A stretch of DNA of 64,000 bases from AWTP1-13 sp963797005. Lineage in GTDB: Bacteria > Pseudomonadota > Alphaproteobacteria > Rhizobiales > Hyphomicrobiaceae. The notes under the pieces are model-generated. The model made no database searches. It saw only the letters and a program-made list of their open reading frames with translations, and was not told the origin of the DNA. This document shows, in pieces, positions 1 to 9,280 of this stretch. Position numbers and translations under genes: made by a program. Location: positions 1-64,000 of the forward strand of contig CAWCOF010000017.1 of NCBI GenBank assembly GCA_963797005.1, read 5' to 3'. Within the stretch, counting starts at the first letter, position 1. Each line of letters starts with the position of its first letter.

Positions 1-10
1 ACGGGCCTCA

Positions 11-24
11 TTGATTTGCGTCAA
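11..24. promoter_or_regulatory. FNR/FixK-type box
   Basis: TTGAT-TTGC-GTCAA, a near-perfect dyad of the Crp/FNR (FixK) class, 129 nt before the Hsp20 start at 153. The same motif recurs before several stress and low-oxygen genes in this window. Whether it binds FixK, FNR or a relative is inference. Confidence 0.6.
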
Positions 25-59
25 CGGCAACTCACTGGGTTTCGCCCGCGGCAGCGAGA

Positions 60-73
60 TTGCGCTGCATCAA
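60..73. promoter_or_regulatory. degenerate FNR/FixK-type box
   Basis: TTGCG-CTGC-ATCAA, 79 nt before the Hsp20 start. A nearly identical site (TTGCG-CTGC-GTCAA) sits 68 nt before the second Hsp20 gene at 8706. Preservation in both copies argues that it is functional although one half-site departs from TTGAT. Confidence 0.45.
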
Positions 74-152
74 TGATTGGTGCGAGCAATCGGGCTAGCG
101 ACCGGCGTGGATCAAAGCGTCCGTGGTCTTCTCTTGTTGAAAGGCTACAGCC

Positions 153-634
153 ATGGCCAAGACCGAAATGACCAAATCCCCAGAGACGACCCCATCCCGC
201 CCGCGCGACGTCATTTCCGCCATGCACGATGAGATGGACCGCGTATTCCAACGTTTCCAGCACGGCTGGCCGCGCTGGCCGATGCTCTACGGCCGAGACG
301 GCGACATCACCGTCCCTGAGCTCGACGTGCGCGATAACACCAACGCGGTGGTCGTCCAAGCCGAGCTGCCGAGCGTCGACGAGAAGGACGTGTCGGTGAC
401 GCTCGCCAACGGGATGCTCACCATCAAGGGTGAGAAAAAGCGCGAGAAGGAAAACGAAGGGCGAGAAGTACCACGCTCGCCGAACGCAGCTTCGAGCGTT
501 CGATCCGCTTGCCCGATACAATCGACGAGGGCAACGTCGAGGCGAAGTTCGACAAGGGCGTGCTGAAGGTGACGGCAGCGAAGAAACCCGAGACGGTCAA
601 GTCCGAGCGCAGGATCGAGATCAAGAAGGCATAG
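153..634 (+). pseudogene. Hsp20/alpha-crystallin small heat shock protein, frameshifted
   Basis: Small heat shock protein: an ATP-independent holdase that keeps unfolding proteins soluble. Translation from ATG 153 matches the intact Hsp20 at 8706-9194 almost residue for residue through the alpha-crystallin core (ITVPELDVRDNTNAVV, then ANGMLTIKGEKK). Near 460 (a GGG run) it slips one base, and near 475 it slips again; the third frame then gives LAERSFERSIRLPDTIDEG and the usual end RRIEIKKA, stopping at 634. The two +1 slips leave a net shift of two, so no single frame spans the gene. Two residues of the 'SFGSFERS' stretch are also missing in frame. It could be a decayed island copy or a sequencing artefact. 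Confidence 0.8.
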
Positions 635-932
635 AAATTCGCGATAAGAGGGGCGGCTGTGGGCTTTGCTGGCCTGCTGCCTCTTTCTTCTACGAGAGAT
701 CCTTCCGAAGGAGTGATCCCGGTGGACGTCGTGATGAGATGTGCGAGGCCGTGCTCCCGTCCGGAGGACGCCGGCGCGCACGGACATGGGTCGCGCTCTA
801 CCACCGGCCGAGGTATTGGTTTCCGAACGGGGCTTCAATGGGATGGCTGTTCCATTGAGCATTCGGGCTTCTGATCCGGGTATGGTTGGATCCCCAGACA
901 ATTGTAAAGGCACCTCGATCCGAGTTCGTCGG
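635..932. other. stretch without a recognised gene
   Basis: About 300 bases between the Hsp20 remnant and the transporter. Short ORFs occur on both strands but none shows a recognisable family motif, and I see no clear promoter or terminator. Confidence 0.4.
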
Positions 933-1038
933 ATGGGGTTGATCTTAGGACCGGCGCTGGCCCTAGGCATGCTGGCGATAGGCCCGACCGATCGGCCTGC
1001 CGACAGAAGCTTCAGCGGCCGCCGCCGTCGGAATTCTG

Positions 1039-2358
1039 ATGGCGCTATGGTGGATGACGGAAGCTCTGCCGTTGGCGGCTACAGCTCTTGTGCCACTCGT
1101 GCTCTTCCCTCTCCTAAAGGTGTCGACCCTGGAGATCACGGCGCGATCTTATGCGCACCCTCTGATCTTCCTGTTCCTTGGTGGCTTCTTGATCGCAAAG
1201 GCGATGGAGCGGTGGCAGCTTCATCGGCGGCTTGCGCTCCTGGCTGCGCGCGTCGGAGGGCGAGGGCCACGTTCGGTGGTCTTGAGTTTGATGGTCTCGA
1301 CGGCTTTTCTGAGCATGTGGGTCAGCAACACGGCCACGGCAATGGTCATGGTGCCAATCGGGCAGTCGCTGATCGCCAGCATGCGCGAGCAAACTGGGCC
1401 CCAGCAACAAGCCACCGTCGATGGATTCGGCGCATCAGTCATGCTGGGCATCGCCTATGCCGCCACGATCGGCGGAATGGGAACATTGATTGGCACACCG
1501 CCCAACGCCTTGTTTGCGAGCCTCATGGAGAGTACCTACGGCGTGACGATAGGATTTGCGCAGTGGATGCTTTTGGGCGTCCCGGTCGTTGTGGTCCTTG
1601 TCCCGCTGAGCTGGCTCGTGCTCACTCGGATCGTCCTCCGCCTGCCGCAATCGGGCAATCATGGTGCCGGCGAGATACGGGTCTCGCAGCCTGCCACACT
1701 TCCCCCGATGTCCCGCGGGGAGCTATCGGTCGCACTCATTCTCGGCCTGACGGCGACTGCCTGGGTCTTTCGTCCCGTGCTGTCCGCCGCCTTCCCCATG
1801 TTCGGAATTTCGGATGCCGGCATCGCCATGACGGCGGCGCTGGCACTCTTCGCCGTGCCGGCCCGCTGGTCCACCGGGGACTTTCTGCTCGACTGGAGGG
1901 ACGCGCGCCAGATTCGCTGGGACGTCCTCATTCTGTTTGGAGGGGGTCTTGCTCTCGCCGGTGCGATTCACAGCACCGGGCTTGCGGCATGGATCGGCGG
2001 TGCCATGTCCGGCATCAGCGATCTGCCCAGGCCACTGCTCATCCTGGCCCTGATGGTCGTCATCGTCTATCTCGGTGAACTCGCGAGCAATACGGCTGTT
2101 GCCGCTATATTCCTACCCGTGGCCGGCGCGCTCGCGATCGGAATGGACACGGCGGCCCTGACGCTCATGTTGCCGGCAGCTCTGGCCGCGTCGCTCGGCT
2201 TCATGCTTCCCGTGGCAACCCCGCCGAATGCCATTGCCTACGGCAGCGGCTCGGTGAGTTCCCAGCAAATGTTGCGCGCCGGAGCACTGCTTGATGTGAT
2301 CAGCATTGCGATTGTGGCCGCGGTCGCGATCATCTTGGGGCCGCGAATTTTCGGGTAG
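1039..2358 (+). CDS. DASS (SLC13/CitT) family anion:sodium symporter, N-terminus frameshifted
   Basis: Inner-membrane carrier for di- or tricarboxylates or sulfate, driven by sodium. The family's two SNT motifs are visible: VSNTATA about residue 95 and ASNTAVA in the second half, followed by VATPPNAIAYGSG. The opening WWMTEALP is the usual second-helix signature, so this 439-residue ORF lacks the first membrane segment. That segment (MGLILGPALALGMLAI) lies just upstream in another frame from ATG 933, so the original gene probably ran 933-2358 with a one-base slip near 980-990. About ten membrane segments remain. The substrate cannot be told. It lies just left of the tRNA-Ala fragment, hence probably inside the island. 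Confidence 0.82.
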   Translation: MALWWMTEALPLAATALVPLVLFPLLKVSTLEITARSYAHPLIFLFLGGFLIAKAMERWQLHRRLALLAARVGGRGPRSVVLSLMVSTAFLSMWVSNTATAMVMVPIGQSLIASMREQTGPQQQATVDGFGASVMLGIAYAATIGGMGTLIGTPPNALFASLMESTYGVTIGFAQWMLLGVPVVVVLVPLSWLVLTRIVLRLPQSGNHGAGEIRVSQPATLPPMSRGELSVALILGLTATAWVFRPVLSAAFPMFGISDAGIAMTAALALFAVPARWSTGDFLLDWRDARQIRWDVLILFGGGLALAGAIHSTGLAAWIGGAMSGISDLPRPLLILALMVVIVYLGELASNTAVAAIFLPVAGALAIGMDTAALTLMLPAALAASLGFMLPVATPPNAIAYGSGSVSSQQMLRAGALLDVISIAIVAAVAIILGPRIFG

Positions 2359-2498
2359 TGTCGGGGTTCGGGCTAAGACACGATGTGGCGCGTAAGGGGG
2401 TTCCGGGAGGTTTTGGTAAATCCACATAACACTATGTGAATCAACAAAAAACAGCGCATCAAGGTCCGCAAGATTCAGCGCGGTTCAGGTAGTTTAGG

Positions 2499-2545
2499 GA
2501 ATGGCATTCACGAGGTCAGCGGTTCGATCCCGCTCGGCTCCACCA
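2499..2545 (+). other. 3' fragment of tRNA-Ala(GGC): probable island attachment site
   Basis: GAATGGCATTC followed by CACGAGGTCAG, CGGTTCGATCCCG and CTCGGCTCCACCA reads as the anticodon loop (GGC), variable loop, T-arm, acceptor 3' strand and CCA of an alphaproteobacterial tRNA-Ala. The 5' half is absent: upstream bases do not pair with the 3' anticodon stem beyond two positions and there is no D-arm. A tRNA 3' half without its 5' half is the classic footprint of tyrosine-recombinase integration. With this orientation the intact tRNA and the element should lie to the left and native chromosome to the right. Confidence 0.75.
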
Positions 2546-2547
2546 GA

Positions 2548-4558
2548 TCAGTCCCCTGCACCGGCCGACCCCGTGCGCGCAGCCGATCGTGCCAGGGCCG
2601 GCTCTCGAGCGCTCCCAGGGGTTGAAGCCCCCTCGGCGGTACGCCGGCGCACCAGCCAGTAGCCGATCATGACCAGTACCGGTACGCTTGCCAGCACCGC
2701 GACCTGCTGGCTCGGATGCAGCAATGCGACGAGCGCCAGTGCCGCAAGCGCTAGTCGAACCGCCATGTCGATTGCCCGTCGCTCGGCGTATCGGGCCTGC
2801 AGGCTGAAGGTGATCCCGAGCGTTGCCACCAGGATGAGTAGTCCTGCGCCGAGCTGCGCGAGCGCCGGGCTCGGCGACCAGCTCCGGCCGGACGAAGACG
2901 CCGGCCATCAGCGTGAACAGCGACACGCAAATCTGCACCGACCGCCACAACGTCACGTAGAACGACGTGTTGGCGATCTTGGAGGTGATGGCGGCGGTGA
3001 TCGATGTCGGTGGCGTCAACTCGCCGAACACGGCCACGAAGAAGGCGAAGAAGTGCACCACCCACGGACTGACGCCGACCTTCATGAACGGCGGCGCGAT
3101 CACGATCGCGACCAGGATGTAGACCGGCGCCGGCGGCAGCCCGGTGCCGAGGATGACGCCGAACAGGAAGGCCATCGCCACCATGGCGACCATATTGACG
3201 CCGGCCGCATCCACCAGCAGCGAGCCGAGCTTGGTCGGCACGCCCGTGATCACCAGCGCGCCGGTCATGATCGACAGCGTCGCCAGCAGCAGGGCGATAT
3301 CCGTGATCATGTCGATGTAGGAATCGAGGAAACGCCGTAGCGGCGCGATGAACCCGGCAAACGACCAGCGTCCCGGCCCGAGCAGGGGAACAAGGTTGAT
3401 GAGGAAGAGGGCGACGCCGGTGGCGCAGAACATGTAGAGCGCGGCAAACATCGGCGCCAGGAAGATCGTCGCCATCAGCGTGACCAGGCCGCCGACCACG
3501 AACACGAAGGCGCCGATATTGACCTTGTCGTGCCAGTCGAGCCGCTGCGCGGCCGGATTGACGACCATGCGCGTATGATAGAAGGTCGCCAGCAGGTACA
3601 CCGAGGTGGCGACCGAGATGTAGTAGATCAGCGCCGGAACCCAGCCGCGCGCCACCACATCGAAGTAGTCGACGCCCAAAAACTCGGCCATCAGGAAGGC
3701 GGCAATGCCCATCACCGGCGGCATGAGCTGGCCGCCCATGGAGGACGCATTCTCGATTGCCGCCGCCGTGGCCGGCGGCAGGCCGGCATCGATCATCGCC
3801 GGGATCGTGGCGGTACCGACCGTGATGGAGTTGGCGGCGCCGCTGCCGCTGACGGTACCGATGGCCATCGAGCCGATCACGGCCGACTGCGGAATGGCAT
3901 GCGGAGAGCGTATCGCCACGCGCTTGGTGGCGCGCAACAGCGAGTCGACGCAGCCGTAGCCCCGCAACAGGCTCAGCACGAGCAGAAACGAGCCGATAAT
4001 GGTGAGCGCGATTTCCGGCAGGCGCGAGAAGATGCCGGTTGCCGTTTCCACGCTGCTGGCGGTGATGACGCGGTTCCAGGAGAGGCCGGCATGGTGGAAC
4101 ATGCCGGGCACCAGGTAGCCGTACACGGCATAGAGAATGAGCAGGATGTTGAGAACGAACAGCGGCGTGTGGCGCTTGCGCGCGTACTCGATGATCAGCA
4201 GCGTCATCACCCCGCCAACGACGAGATCGGCGGTGTTCCACATGCCGGATCGCTCTTCGCCGAGCGAGATGTAGTTCGTGTTCATGTAGTAGGCGCAGTA
4301 CACCGAGAAGCCGCAATAGGCCGCGGCGATGATGTAGTTCGCAAAGAGCGGAAGCGTTGGATAGAGATCGTTGCCGCGCAGCGCCTGCAGCGTGAACAGA
4401 ACGAAGGTCATCGGGATCATGGTCATGGCGAGGAGCGTGGGCCCGCCCTCGCCAGTCCAGTAGTAGTACAGCATGTACAAAAGAAAGCCGATCGAGACCG
4501 CGTAGTAGATGCAGTCGAGCGCTAACGGCGGCCGGTGTCGAGTGGTCGTGTCGCTCAT
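2548..4558 (-). CDS. TRAP transporter permease, fused small/large subunit (TAXI type), C-terminal frameshift
   Basis: Membrane component of a sodium-driven TRAP importer, combining the 4-TM (DctQ-like) and 12-TM (DctM-like) parts in one chain. Conserved pieces are GGQLMPPVMGIAAF, GTGLPPAPVYILVA and FGELTPPTSITAAI. From ATG 4558 one frame is good to about 2868; there a one-base slip in a CCCGG/GCGC stretch moves the natural tail (GLLILVATLGITFSLQ and following, ending at 2548) into another frame. The unshifted frame instead runs across the tRNA-Ala fragment. The binding protein gene lies directly upstream at 4648-5682 with an 89-nt gap, so the two are probably cotranscribed. The substrate is unknown. 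Confidence 0.88.
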
Positions 4559-4647
4559 GGCGAATCCACGCAGTCCATCGAGATAGAAGCGAGGCGGGCA
4601 CGTAAGGCGGCCCGCCCCAGACGCAATGCGATCAAGGGATCAATCCC

Positions 4648-5682
4648 TCAAGACGGCTTGGCGACGTTGGCATCCCACTTGCTGTCCCACATGCCCTTCT
4701 CCTTGAGGAATTTGGCAAGGCCCGGGTGGATGGGGACGAGCTTCCAGGTCGATTCCAGCGCCCTCTTCTGGAATGCCGCCATCTGTCCGCCGCCGATCTG
4801 CCGGAAGCTCGGATCGAGCTTGGCCAATTCGTCGGCCTTCTTCTCGATGATGGTCAGCATCTTGTACATGTCGGCTTCGGGTACCTTGAAGCCAAGATCG
4901 AAGCCCCAATAGAAGGGCAGCAGCGTCACCTTTTTTACGTAGATCTCCTTCTTGTGGAAGTTCGCGGGGTCGACCTCCTCGACGCCGAAACCGTCCGCCT
5001 TCAGCTTGGCGACCTCATCGGCGCTCGGATTGAGCGCGGCCCAGTCGACCGCGAGCGACGCCTCCGAAATCCACGGCGGCGGTGTCTTGCCGCCGGCGGC
5101 ATAGATGATCATGGCCTCGATCGAGCCGGAATTGAGCTGCGAGCCGGCGGTGGCGAGATCGACCTGCTTGTAGACGTGCTTGGCGCCGACCACGGCCATC
5201 GCGTTTTCGAGATGCTTGCGGGTGTCGAACGGCAGCGGGCCCGTATACACCTGCTTGCCGGTGAGGTCGGACCACTTCTTGATCTTGTCCCGTTCGGAAC
5301 CCTTGATCGCCAAGCCGACGTCGAGCGTGTAGCACCACAGCGACTGAAGCGGCTGGGTCTTGACATGGGACTTGAAGCCCTTGAAGCGGCCGGAGTCGGT
5401 CGCCAGCTCCTTCAAGGCCACGTCGGAGCCGTAGTATCCGTCGAGCTCCCCGGTGGCGAAGCCCTTCACGGTGCCCACGGCGCCGGGATAGGGCAACACG
5501 GAGATGCGGTACTCCGGCATCTCCTTGTTCAGTATGTTGGCCAGCACGACGAGCGCTTTGCCGCCCGATGAGCCAACGGGGCCGGTGCCCCACTTGATGT
5601 CCTTCGGCTCCGACCACGCCGACGGGCTCGCCAACCCGATCGAGAACAGAACGGTGAATAGCGCGAGCGCTCGCTTGAACAT
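4648..5682 (-). CDS. TAXI family TRAP transporter solute-binding protein
   Basis: Exported binding protein that delivers a substrate to the adjacent TRAP permease. The start at 5682 is chosen because AAGGGAGG sits 5-7 nt upstream and it opens a clean signal peptide (MFKRALALFTVLFSIGLASPSAWS). The mature part begins KDIKWGTGPVGSSGG, the family's nucleotide-free ligand fold, and is about 344 residues in all, usual for TAXI proteins. It is the first gene of a two-gene unit with the permease. Relatives bind glutamate or other organic acids, but nothing here fixes the ligand. Confidence 0.88.
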   Translation of the reverse strand: MFKRALALFTVLFSIGLASPSAWSEPKDIKWGTGPVGSSGGKALVVLANILNKEMPEYRISVLPYPGAVGTVKGFATGELDGYYGSDVALKELATDSGRFKGFKSHVKTQPLQSLWCYTLDVGLAIKGSERDKIKKWSDLTGKQVYTGPLPFDTRKHLENAMAVVGAKHVYKQVDLATAGSQLNSGSIEAMIIYAAGGKTPPPWISEASLAVDWAALNPSADEVAKLKADGFGVEEVDPANFHKKEIYVKKVTLLPFYWGFDLGFKVPEADMYKMLTIIEKKADELAKLDPSFRQIGGGQMAAFQKRALESTWKLVPIHPGLAKFLKEKGMWDSKWDANVAKPS

Positions 5683-5862
5683 GCATTCCTCCCTTATGGC
5701 TGTCATTAAGACGCCTGATGACCTCGGCCTGCCCTCGTTCGCTGGAGCAGTTTACGTAGGATGCTACGAGCGCAGACCTTAGCGCCGCGCCGGGCAACTT
5801 GCACCAACTCGTTCGTGCTGCTTTGTATGGAACGGCAACTGACGCGCCGACGAGTGCAGGAT

Positions 5863-6864
5863 ATGCGGTTTGGAATCTTCGGCAGTGCACAAGCCGCGCG
5901 CGGCGGCCCGGACGCGGACAGCGGCATAGGGTTCCGGCAGTTCGTCGAGCTCAACGTCGAGGCCGAGGCGCTGGGCTATCACAGCTCCTTTGTCGTCGAG
6001 CATCACTTCACCGGCTTCGGCCAGATATCGGCCACTCTCAACCTTCTCACCTGGATCGGCGCGCGCACCAACACGCTGAGACTAGGCACAGCCGTGCTCG
6101 TGCTGCCCTGGCACAATCCGGTGCTGCTGGCAGAACAGGCCGCCACGATCGATCTGCTGTCCGGCGGCCGGCTCGATTTCGGCGTCGGCAGGGGCTACCG
6201 ACATAACGAATTTGCAGGCTTCTCTATTCCCATGGAGGAGGCGGACGCCCGATTTGAGGAATCCCTGGCCGTGATCGTCAAGGCATGGACGTCGGACGCC
6301 CGCTGGTCGCACCATGGCCAATTCTGGCGGTTCGAGGATGTCGTCGTCGAGCCTCCGACCAGGCAGAAGCCGCATCCGCCGATTTGGATGGGTGCGGGCA
6401 GCCCGGCCTCGATCAAGAAAGTGGCCGCCCGCGGCTTCAACCTGTTGCTCGACCAGTTCGCGCCCTTCGAGCAGATCGGCCAGCGCATCGCGCTCTACAA
6501 GTCGGAGGTGGAGGCGCTCGGCGGCACCTTCGAGCCAATGCGGGTCGGCGTCTCGCGCTCGGTCAATGTCGTGACGACGGCGGCCGAGCGCGAGAAAGCC
6601 GTCGAGGCGCGGATGGCGGCGCGCCGGCGCACTGAAGCGTTGGCGCAGATCCCCGGCGGCGGCAATCGCGCGAGCATCATGTCCTATGCCGACACGCGCG
6701 AGGCGGCCGAGGAAAGCGCGCTTTACGGCACGCCCGACGAGATCATCGCGAAGCTCGCGGCGTTGCGGGCTCTCGGTGCCGAATACGTCTTGCTCAATGC
6801 GGCCGGCGGCATTCATACCCTGCGCCGCTTCGCCTCCGAGGTGATGCCGGCCTTTCGGCGATAG
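5863..6864 (+). CDS. LLM class flavin-dependent oxidoreductase
   Basis: Bacterial-luciferase-like monooxygenase of about 333 residues, expected to use reduced FMN or F420 in a TIM barrel. The start MRFGIFGSA is the usual first strand; the in-frame upstream extension to 5761 has no family similarity. Visible landmarks are EALGYHSSFVVEHHF, WIGARTNTLRLGTAVLVLP and GGRLDFGVGRGY, then the C-terminal 'GTPDEIIAKLAAL' typical of this group. It is transcribed away from the TAXI gene, with about 180 nt between the starts. The substrate is not predictable. Confidence 0.88.
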   Translation: MRFGIFGSAQAARGGPDADSGIGFRQFVELNVEAEALGYHSSFVVEHHFTGFGQISATLNLLTWIGARTNTLRLGTAVLVLPWHNPVLLAEQAATIDLLSGGRLDFGVGRGYRHNEFAGFSIPMEEADARFEESLAVIVKAWTSDARWSHHGQFWRFEDVVVEPPTRQKPHPPIWMGAGSPASIKKVAARGFNLLLDQFAPFEQIGQRIALYKSEVEALGGTFEPMRVGVSRSVNVVTTAAEREKAVEARMAARRRTEALAQIPGGGNRASIMSYADTREAAEESALYGTPDEIIAKLAALRALGAEYVLLNAAGGIHTLRRFASEVMPAFRR

Positions 6865-6878
6865 GTCCGCGCGAGGCC

Positions 6879-7748
6879 TTAGACGCGGCGGCGCAGGTAC
6901 ACGAACCAGTAGACCGCGCCGACCATCAGGCTCCCGCCGACGAGATTGCCGATGGTGGCGACGACGATGTTGTGGAGCACGCTCCCGAGCGACAGGCCCG
7001 GATAAGCCGTCGCGCTCTGTCCGATCGCCGTCCAGAACTCCGGCCCGGCCCAGGCCTTGATGGCAAGGCCGTAGGGCAGGAGATAGAGGTTGGCAATCGA
7101 GTGCTCGAAGCCTGCGGCGACGAAGGCAGCGATGGGCGGAACGATCACCATCACCTTGTCGGTCGTGCTACGCGCGCCGAACGACATCCACACGGCAAGA
7201 CAGACCAGCACGTTGCAGAGCACGGCCAGGAAGAACAGCTGAGCCGTCGGAAGGGCTGCCTTGGCGGACGCAACGGCAAGCGCCGTCTTGCCGACCGCAC
7301 CACCGCCAAAACCGTGCTGTCCGGCAAGAAACACGAGTGCGGCCGTGCCCAGCGCGCCGGCGATGTTGCCGACGTAGACGAATGACCAGGCACGTAGCAG
7401 GGCACCGAGCGCGATGCGCCGGCTCGCGTAGGCCATGACCATCAGCGCGTCGCCCGTGAAGAGCTCGGCGCCGCCGACGATCACGAGGATGAGGCCGAGC
7501 GAGAAGACGAGCCCACCCAGGAGACGCGCGACACCCCAAGGGAGAACTTCCGCCCCGGTCAGAACAATGGTCATGAAGACCGCGCCGAATGCGATGAAGG
7601 CGCCGGCCAGCACGCCCAGAACGATGAGCACGATCGCGTCGCGGCCGGCCTTGGCGGCGCCCGCCGCCTCGCAGGCGAGCGCCATTTCGGGCGGCAGCAT
7701 CGCCTCGATACCATGGGTGGTGGGCGTCTTTCCGGGCGTCTCGGCCAT
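6879..7748 (-). CDS. formate/nitrite transporter (FNT) family channel
   Basis: Six-helix pentameric channel of the FNT family (formate, nitrite or hydrosulfide). After a hydrophilic start the helices can be read: IVLGVLAGAFIAFGAVF, then LGGLVFSLGLILVIVGGAELFTGD, whose GAELFTGD is the family signature, and further LCNVLVCLAVWMS and GFEHSIANLYLLP, the second signature. Length, 289 residues, is normal. The ATG at 7748 has GAGG nine bases upstream. An FNR/FixK-type box at 7817-7830 lies 69 nt before it, which fits the anaerobic control known for focA/nirC-type genes. Confidence 0.9.
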   Translation of the reverse strand: MAETPGKTPTTHGIEAMLPPEMALACEAAGAAKAGRDAIVLIVLGVLAGAFIAFGAVFMTIVLTGAEVLPWGVARLLGGLVFSLGLILVIVGGAELFTGDALMVMAYASRRIALGALLRAWSFVYVGNIAGALGTAALVFLAGQHGFGGGAVGKTALAVASAKAALPTAQLFFLAVLCNVLVCLAVWMSFGARSTTDKVMVIVPPIAAFVAAGFEHSIANLYLLPYGLAIKAWAGPEFWTAIGQSATAYPGLSLGSVLHNIVVATIGNLVGGSLMVGAVYWFVYLRRRV

Positions 7749-7816
7749 CTTGGCAACCTCGGTGCGCGTTCGATCGGAGGCGACCCATTGCTTGCTGGCT
7801 GTGAGAGGGTATTGGA

Positions 7817-7830
7817 TTGATCAGGGTCAA
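7817..7830. promoter_or_regulatory. FNR/FixK-type box
   Basis: TTGAT-CAGG-GTCAA between two divergent genes: 69 nt from the FNT start (7748, minus) and 71 nt from the phosphoribosyltransferase start (7902, plus). Its near-central position would allow it to serve both. Confidence 0.65.
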
Positions 7831-7901
7831 GGCCTACGTATTTCGAAACAGGGATTTTGGCCACCTGCCGCCACCGACGAGGATCCGGCGGGATGTGAGC
7901 G

Positions 7902-8606
7902 ATGAGCACCCGAATACCATTTGCCGACCGCCGTGAAGCCGGGCGGGCACTGGCGCAAGTTCTGGCGGCCAAGGCCCTCGTGGCCCCGGTCGTGCTTGCC
8001 CTGCCGCGTGGCGGGGTTGCGGTCGCCGCCGAAGTCGCAAGCGCGCTCGAGGCGCCGCTCGACATTGTGCTCGTGCGCAAGATCGGCGTGCCGTTCCAGC
8101 CAGAGCTTGCCGTGGCGGCCGTGGTCGATGGCGGGGAGCCCGAGGTGGTGATCAACGAGGATGTCGCCAGGCTCGCCGATGTCACCCGTGCGTATATCGA
8201 TGCGCAGGCCCGGCGCGAGCTTAAGGAAATCGCCCGTCGGCGCGACGTCTATCTGCGCGGACGGGTGCGCGTGCCGCTCGAGGGCCGCACCGTGATCGTT
8301 GTCGACGACGGCATCGCGACGGGCGCAAGCGTGCGCGTCGCCTTGAAGGCCCTGAGGAGAAAGAAACCCAAGGCGCTGATCCTCGCCGTTCCGGTCGCTC
8401 CGGCGGAGACGATCGAGGCCCTCGAGGGCGAGGTCGACGAGATCGTTTGCCTGCGCACGCCTGAGCCGTTCCGGGCCATCGGTGTCCACTACGCCGACTT
8501 CCATCAGATGAGCGATGAGGAGGTCATTCGCCTCCTGGTGGAGCATTCAGGCGGGCTCCCCGACAGCACCGCAGCGGAAAAGCCCAAGAAGGGGCGCCCT
8601 GGGTGA
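7902..8606 (+). CDS. phosphoribosyltransferase family protein
   Basis: Type I phosphoribosyltransferase fold, 234 residues. The PRPP-binding loop is VIVVDDGIATGAS around residue 128, and the N-terminal ALPRGGVAVAAEVA is the other common signature of this stand-alone group. Such proteins often sit with universal stress, Hsp20 and dosR-like genes and their true substrate is undefined; some have alpha/beta-hydrolase partners. Here it is followed by Hsp20 and UspA genes and preceded by a shared FNR/FixK-type box, so a role in low-oxygen or stress physiology is inferred. Confidence 0.85.
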   Translation: MSTRIPFADRREAGRALAQVLAAKALVAPVVLALPRGGVAVAAEVASALEAPLDIVLVRKIGVPFQPELAVAAVVDGGEPEVVINEDVARLADVTRAYIDAQARRELKEIARRRDVYLRGRVRVPLEGRTVIVVDDGIATGASVRVALKALRRKKPKALILAVPVAPAETIEALEGEVDEIVCLRTPEPFRAIGVHYADFHQMSDEEVIRLLVEHSGGLPDSTAAEKPKKGRPG

Positions 8607-8623
8607 TCGCGGGGCAGCGGGCT

Positions 8624-8637
8624 TTGCGCTGCGTCAA
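8624..8637. promoter_or_regulatory. degenerate FNR/FixK-type box
   Basis: TTGCG-CTGC-GTCAA, 68 nt upstream of the Hsp20 start at 8706. It corresponds to the site at 60-73 in front of the other Hsp20 copy. Confidence 0.45.
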
Positions 8638-8705
8638 TGTGTGCCCGCGGGCGGCGAGCCAAACTGCAGGTTCCACAACATCGTCCGAACCGAAAGGTTG
8701 CGATC

Positions 8706-9194
8706 ATGGCCAAGAGCGAAATCACCAAGCCTTCGCAGACAACTGCGTCACGCCCGCGCGATGTCTTCTCCACCATGCGCGATGAGATGGATCGCATGTT
8801 CGAGCGCCTCGAGCACGGTTGGCCGCATTGGCCGACGCCGTTCAGGCGCGAGGCCGCGATTACCGTGCCGGAGCTCGATGTGCGCGAGAATACCAACGCG
8901 ATCGTCGTTGAAGCCGAGCTGCCGGGTGTCGACGAGAAGGACGTATCGGTCACGCTCGCCAACGGCGTGCTCACCATCAAGGGCGAGAAGAAGAACGAGA
9001 AGGAGGAGAAGGGCGAGAACTACTACGTCGCCGAGCGCAGCTTCGGCAGCTTCGAGCGTTCGATCCGCATGCCCGATAGCGTCGACGAGGCCAAGGTCGA
9101 GGCCAAGTTCGACAAGGGCGTGCTGAAGGTGACGGCGGCGAAAAAGCCCGAGGCGGTCAAGGCCGAGCGCAGGATCGAGATCAAGAAGAGCTAG
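8706..9194 (+). CDS. Hsp20/alpha-crystallin family small heat shock protein
   Basis: Cytoplasmic holdase chaperone of 162 residues. The start MAKSEITKP follows GAAAGG and matches the start of the broken copy at 153. The alpha-crystallin domain runs from about residue 45 (ITVPELDVREN) to about 145 (FDKGVLKVTAAKK), with the conserved A-x-x-x-G-V-L-T-I loop as ANGVLTIKGEK, and a short IEIKK tail taking the place of the usual I-x-I motif. It lies between a phosphoribosyltransferase and a UspA gene within the stress block. It is the intact paralogue of the frameshifted gene at 153-634. Confidence 0.93.
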   Translation: MAKSEITKPSQTTASRPRDVFSTMRDEMDRMFERLEHGWPHWPTPFRREAAITVPELDVRENTNAIVVEAELPGVDEKDVSVTLANGVLTIKGEKKNEKEEKGENYYVAERSFGSFERSIRMPDSVDEAKVEAKFDKGVLKVTAAKKPEAVKAERRIEIKKS

Positions 9195-9280
9195 AGCCCG
9201 CGTGCTAAGGCAAGCGGGGGCGGGCGTGTGTCCCGCCGCCGCTTCGTTTCCTGCTCCCGCCGCAACCGAGGGCGCAACCC

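Noticed and set aside
741..2078. 445-residue plus-strand frame overlapping the DASS transporter
   Set aside because: Only its first part (about 933-985) is meaningful, as the displaced N-terminus of the transporter; the remainder is a shadow.
2499..2545. Complete tRNA-Ala gene
   Set aside because: Upstream bases cannot form the acceptor 5' strand or D-arm and only part of the anticodon stem pairs.
2516..2867. C-terminal extension of the TRAP permease through the tRNA fragment
   Set aside because: The sequence becomes low-complexity Arg/Gly; the other frame contains a proper membrane segment, so a frameshift explains it.
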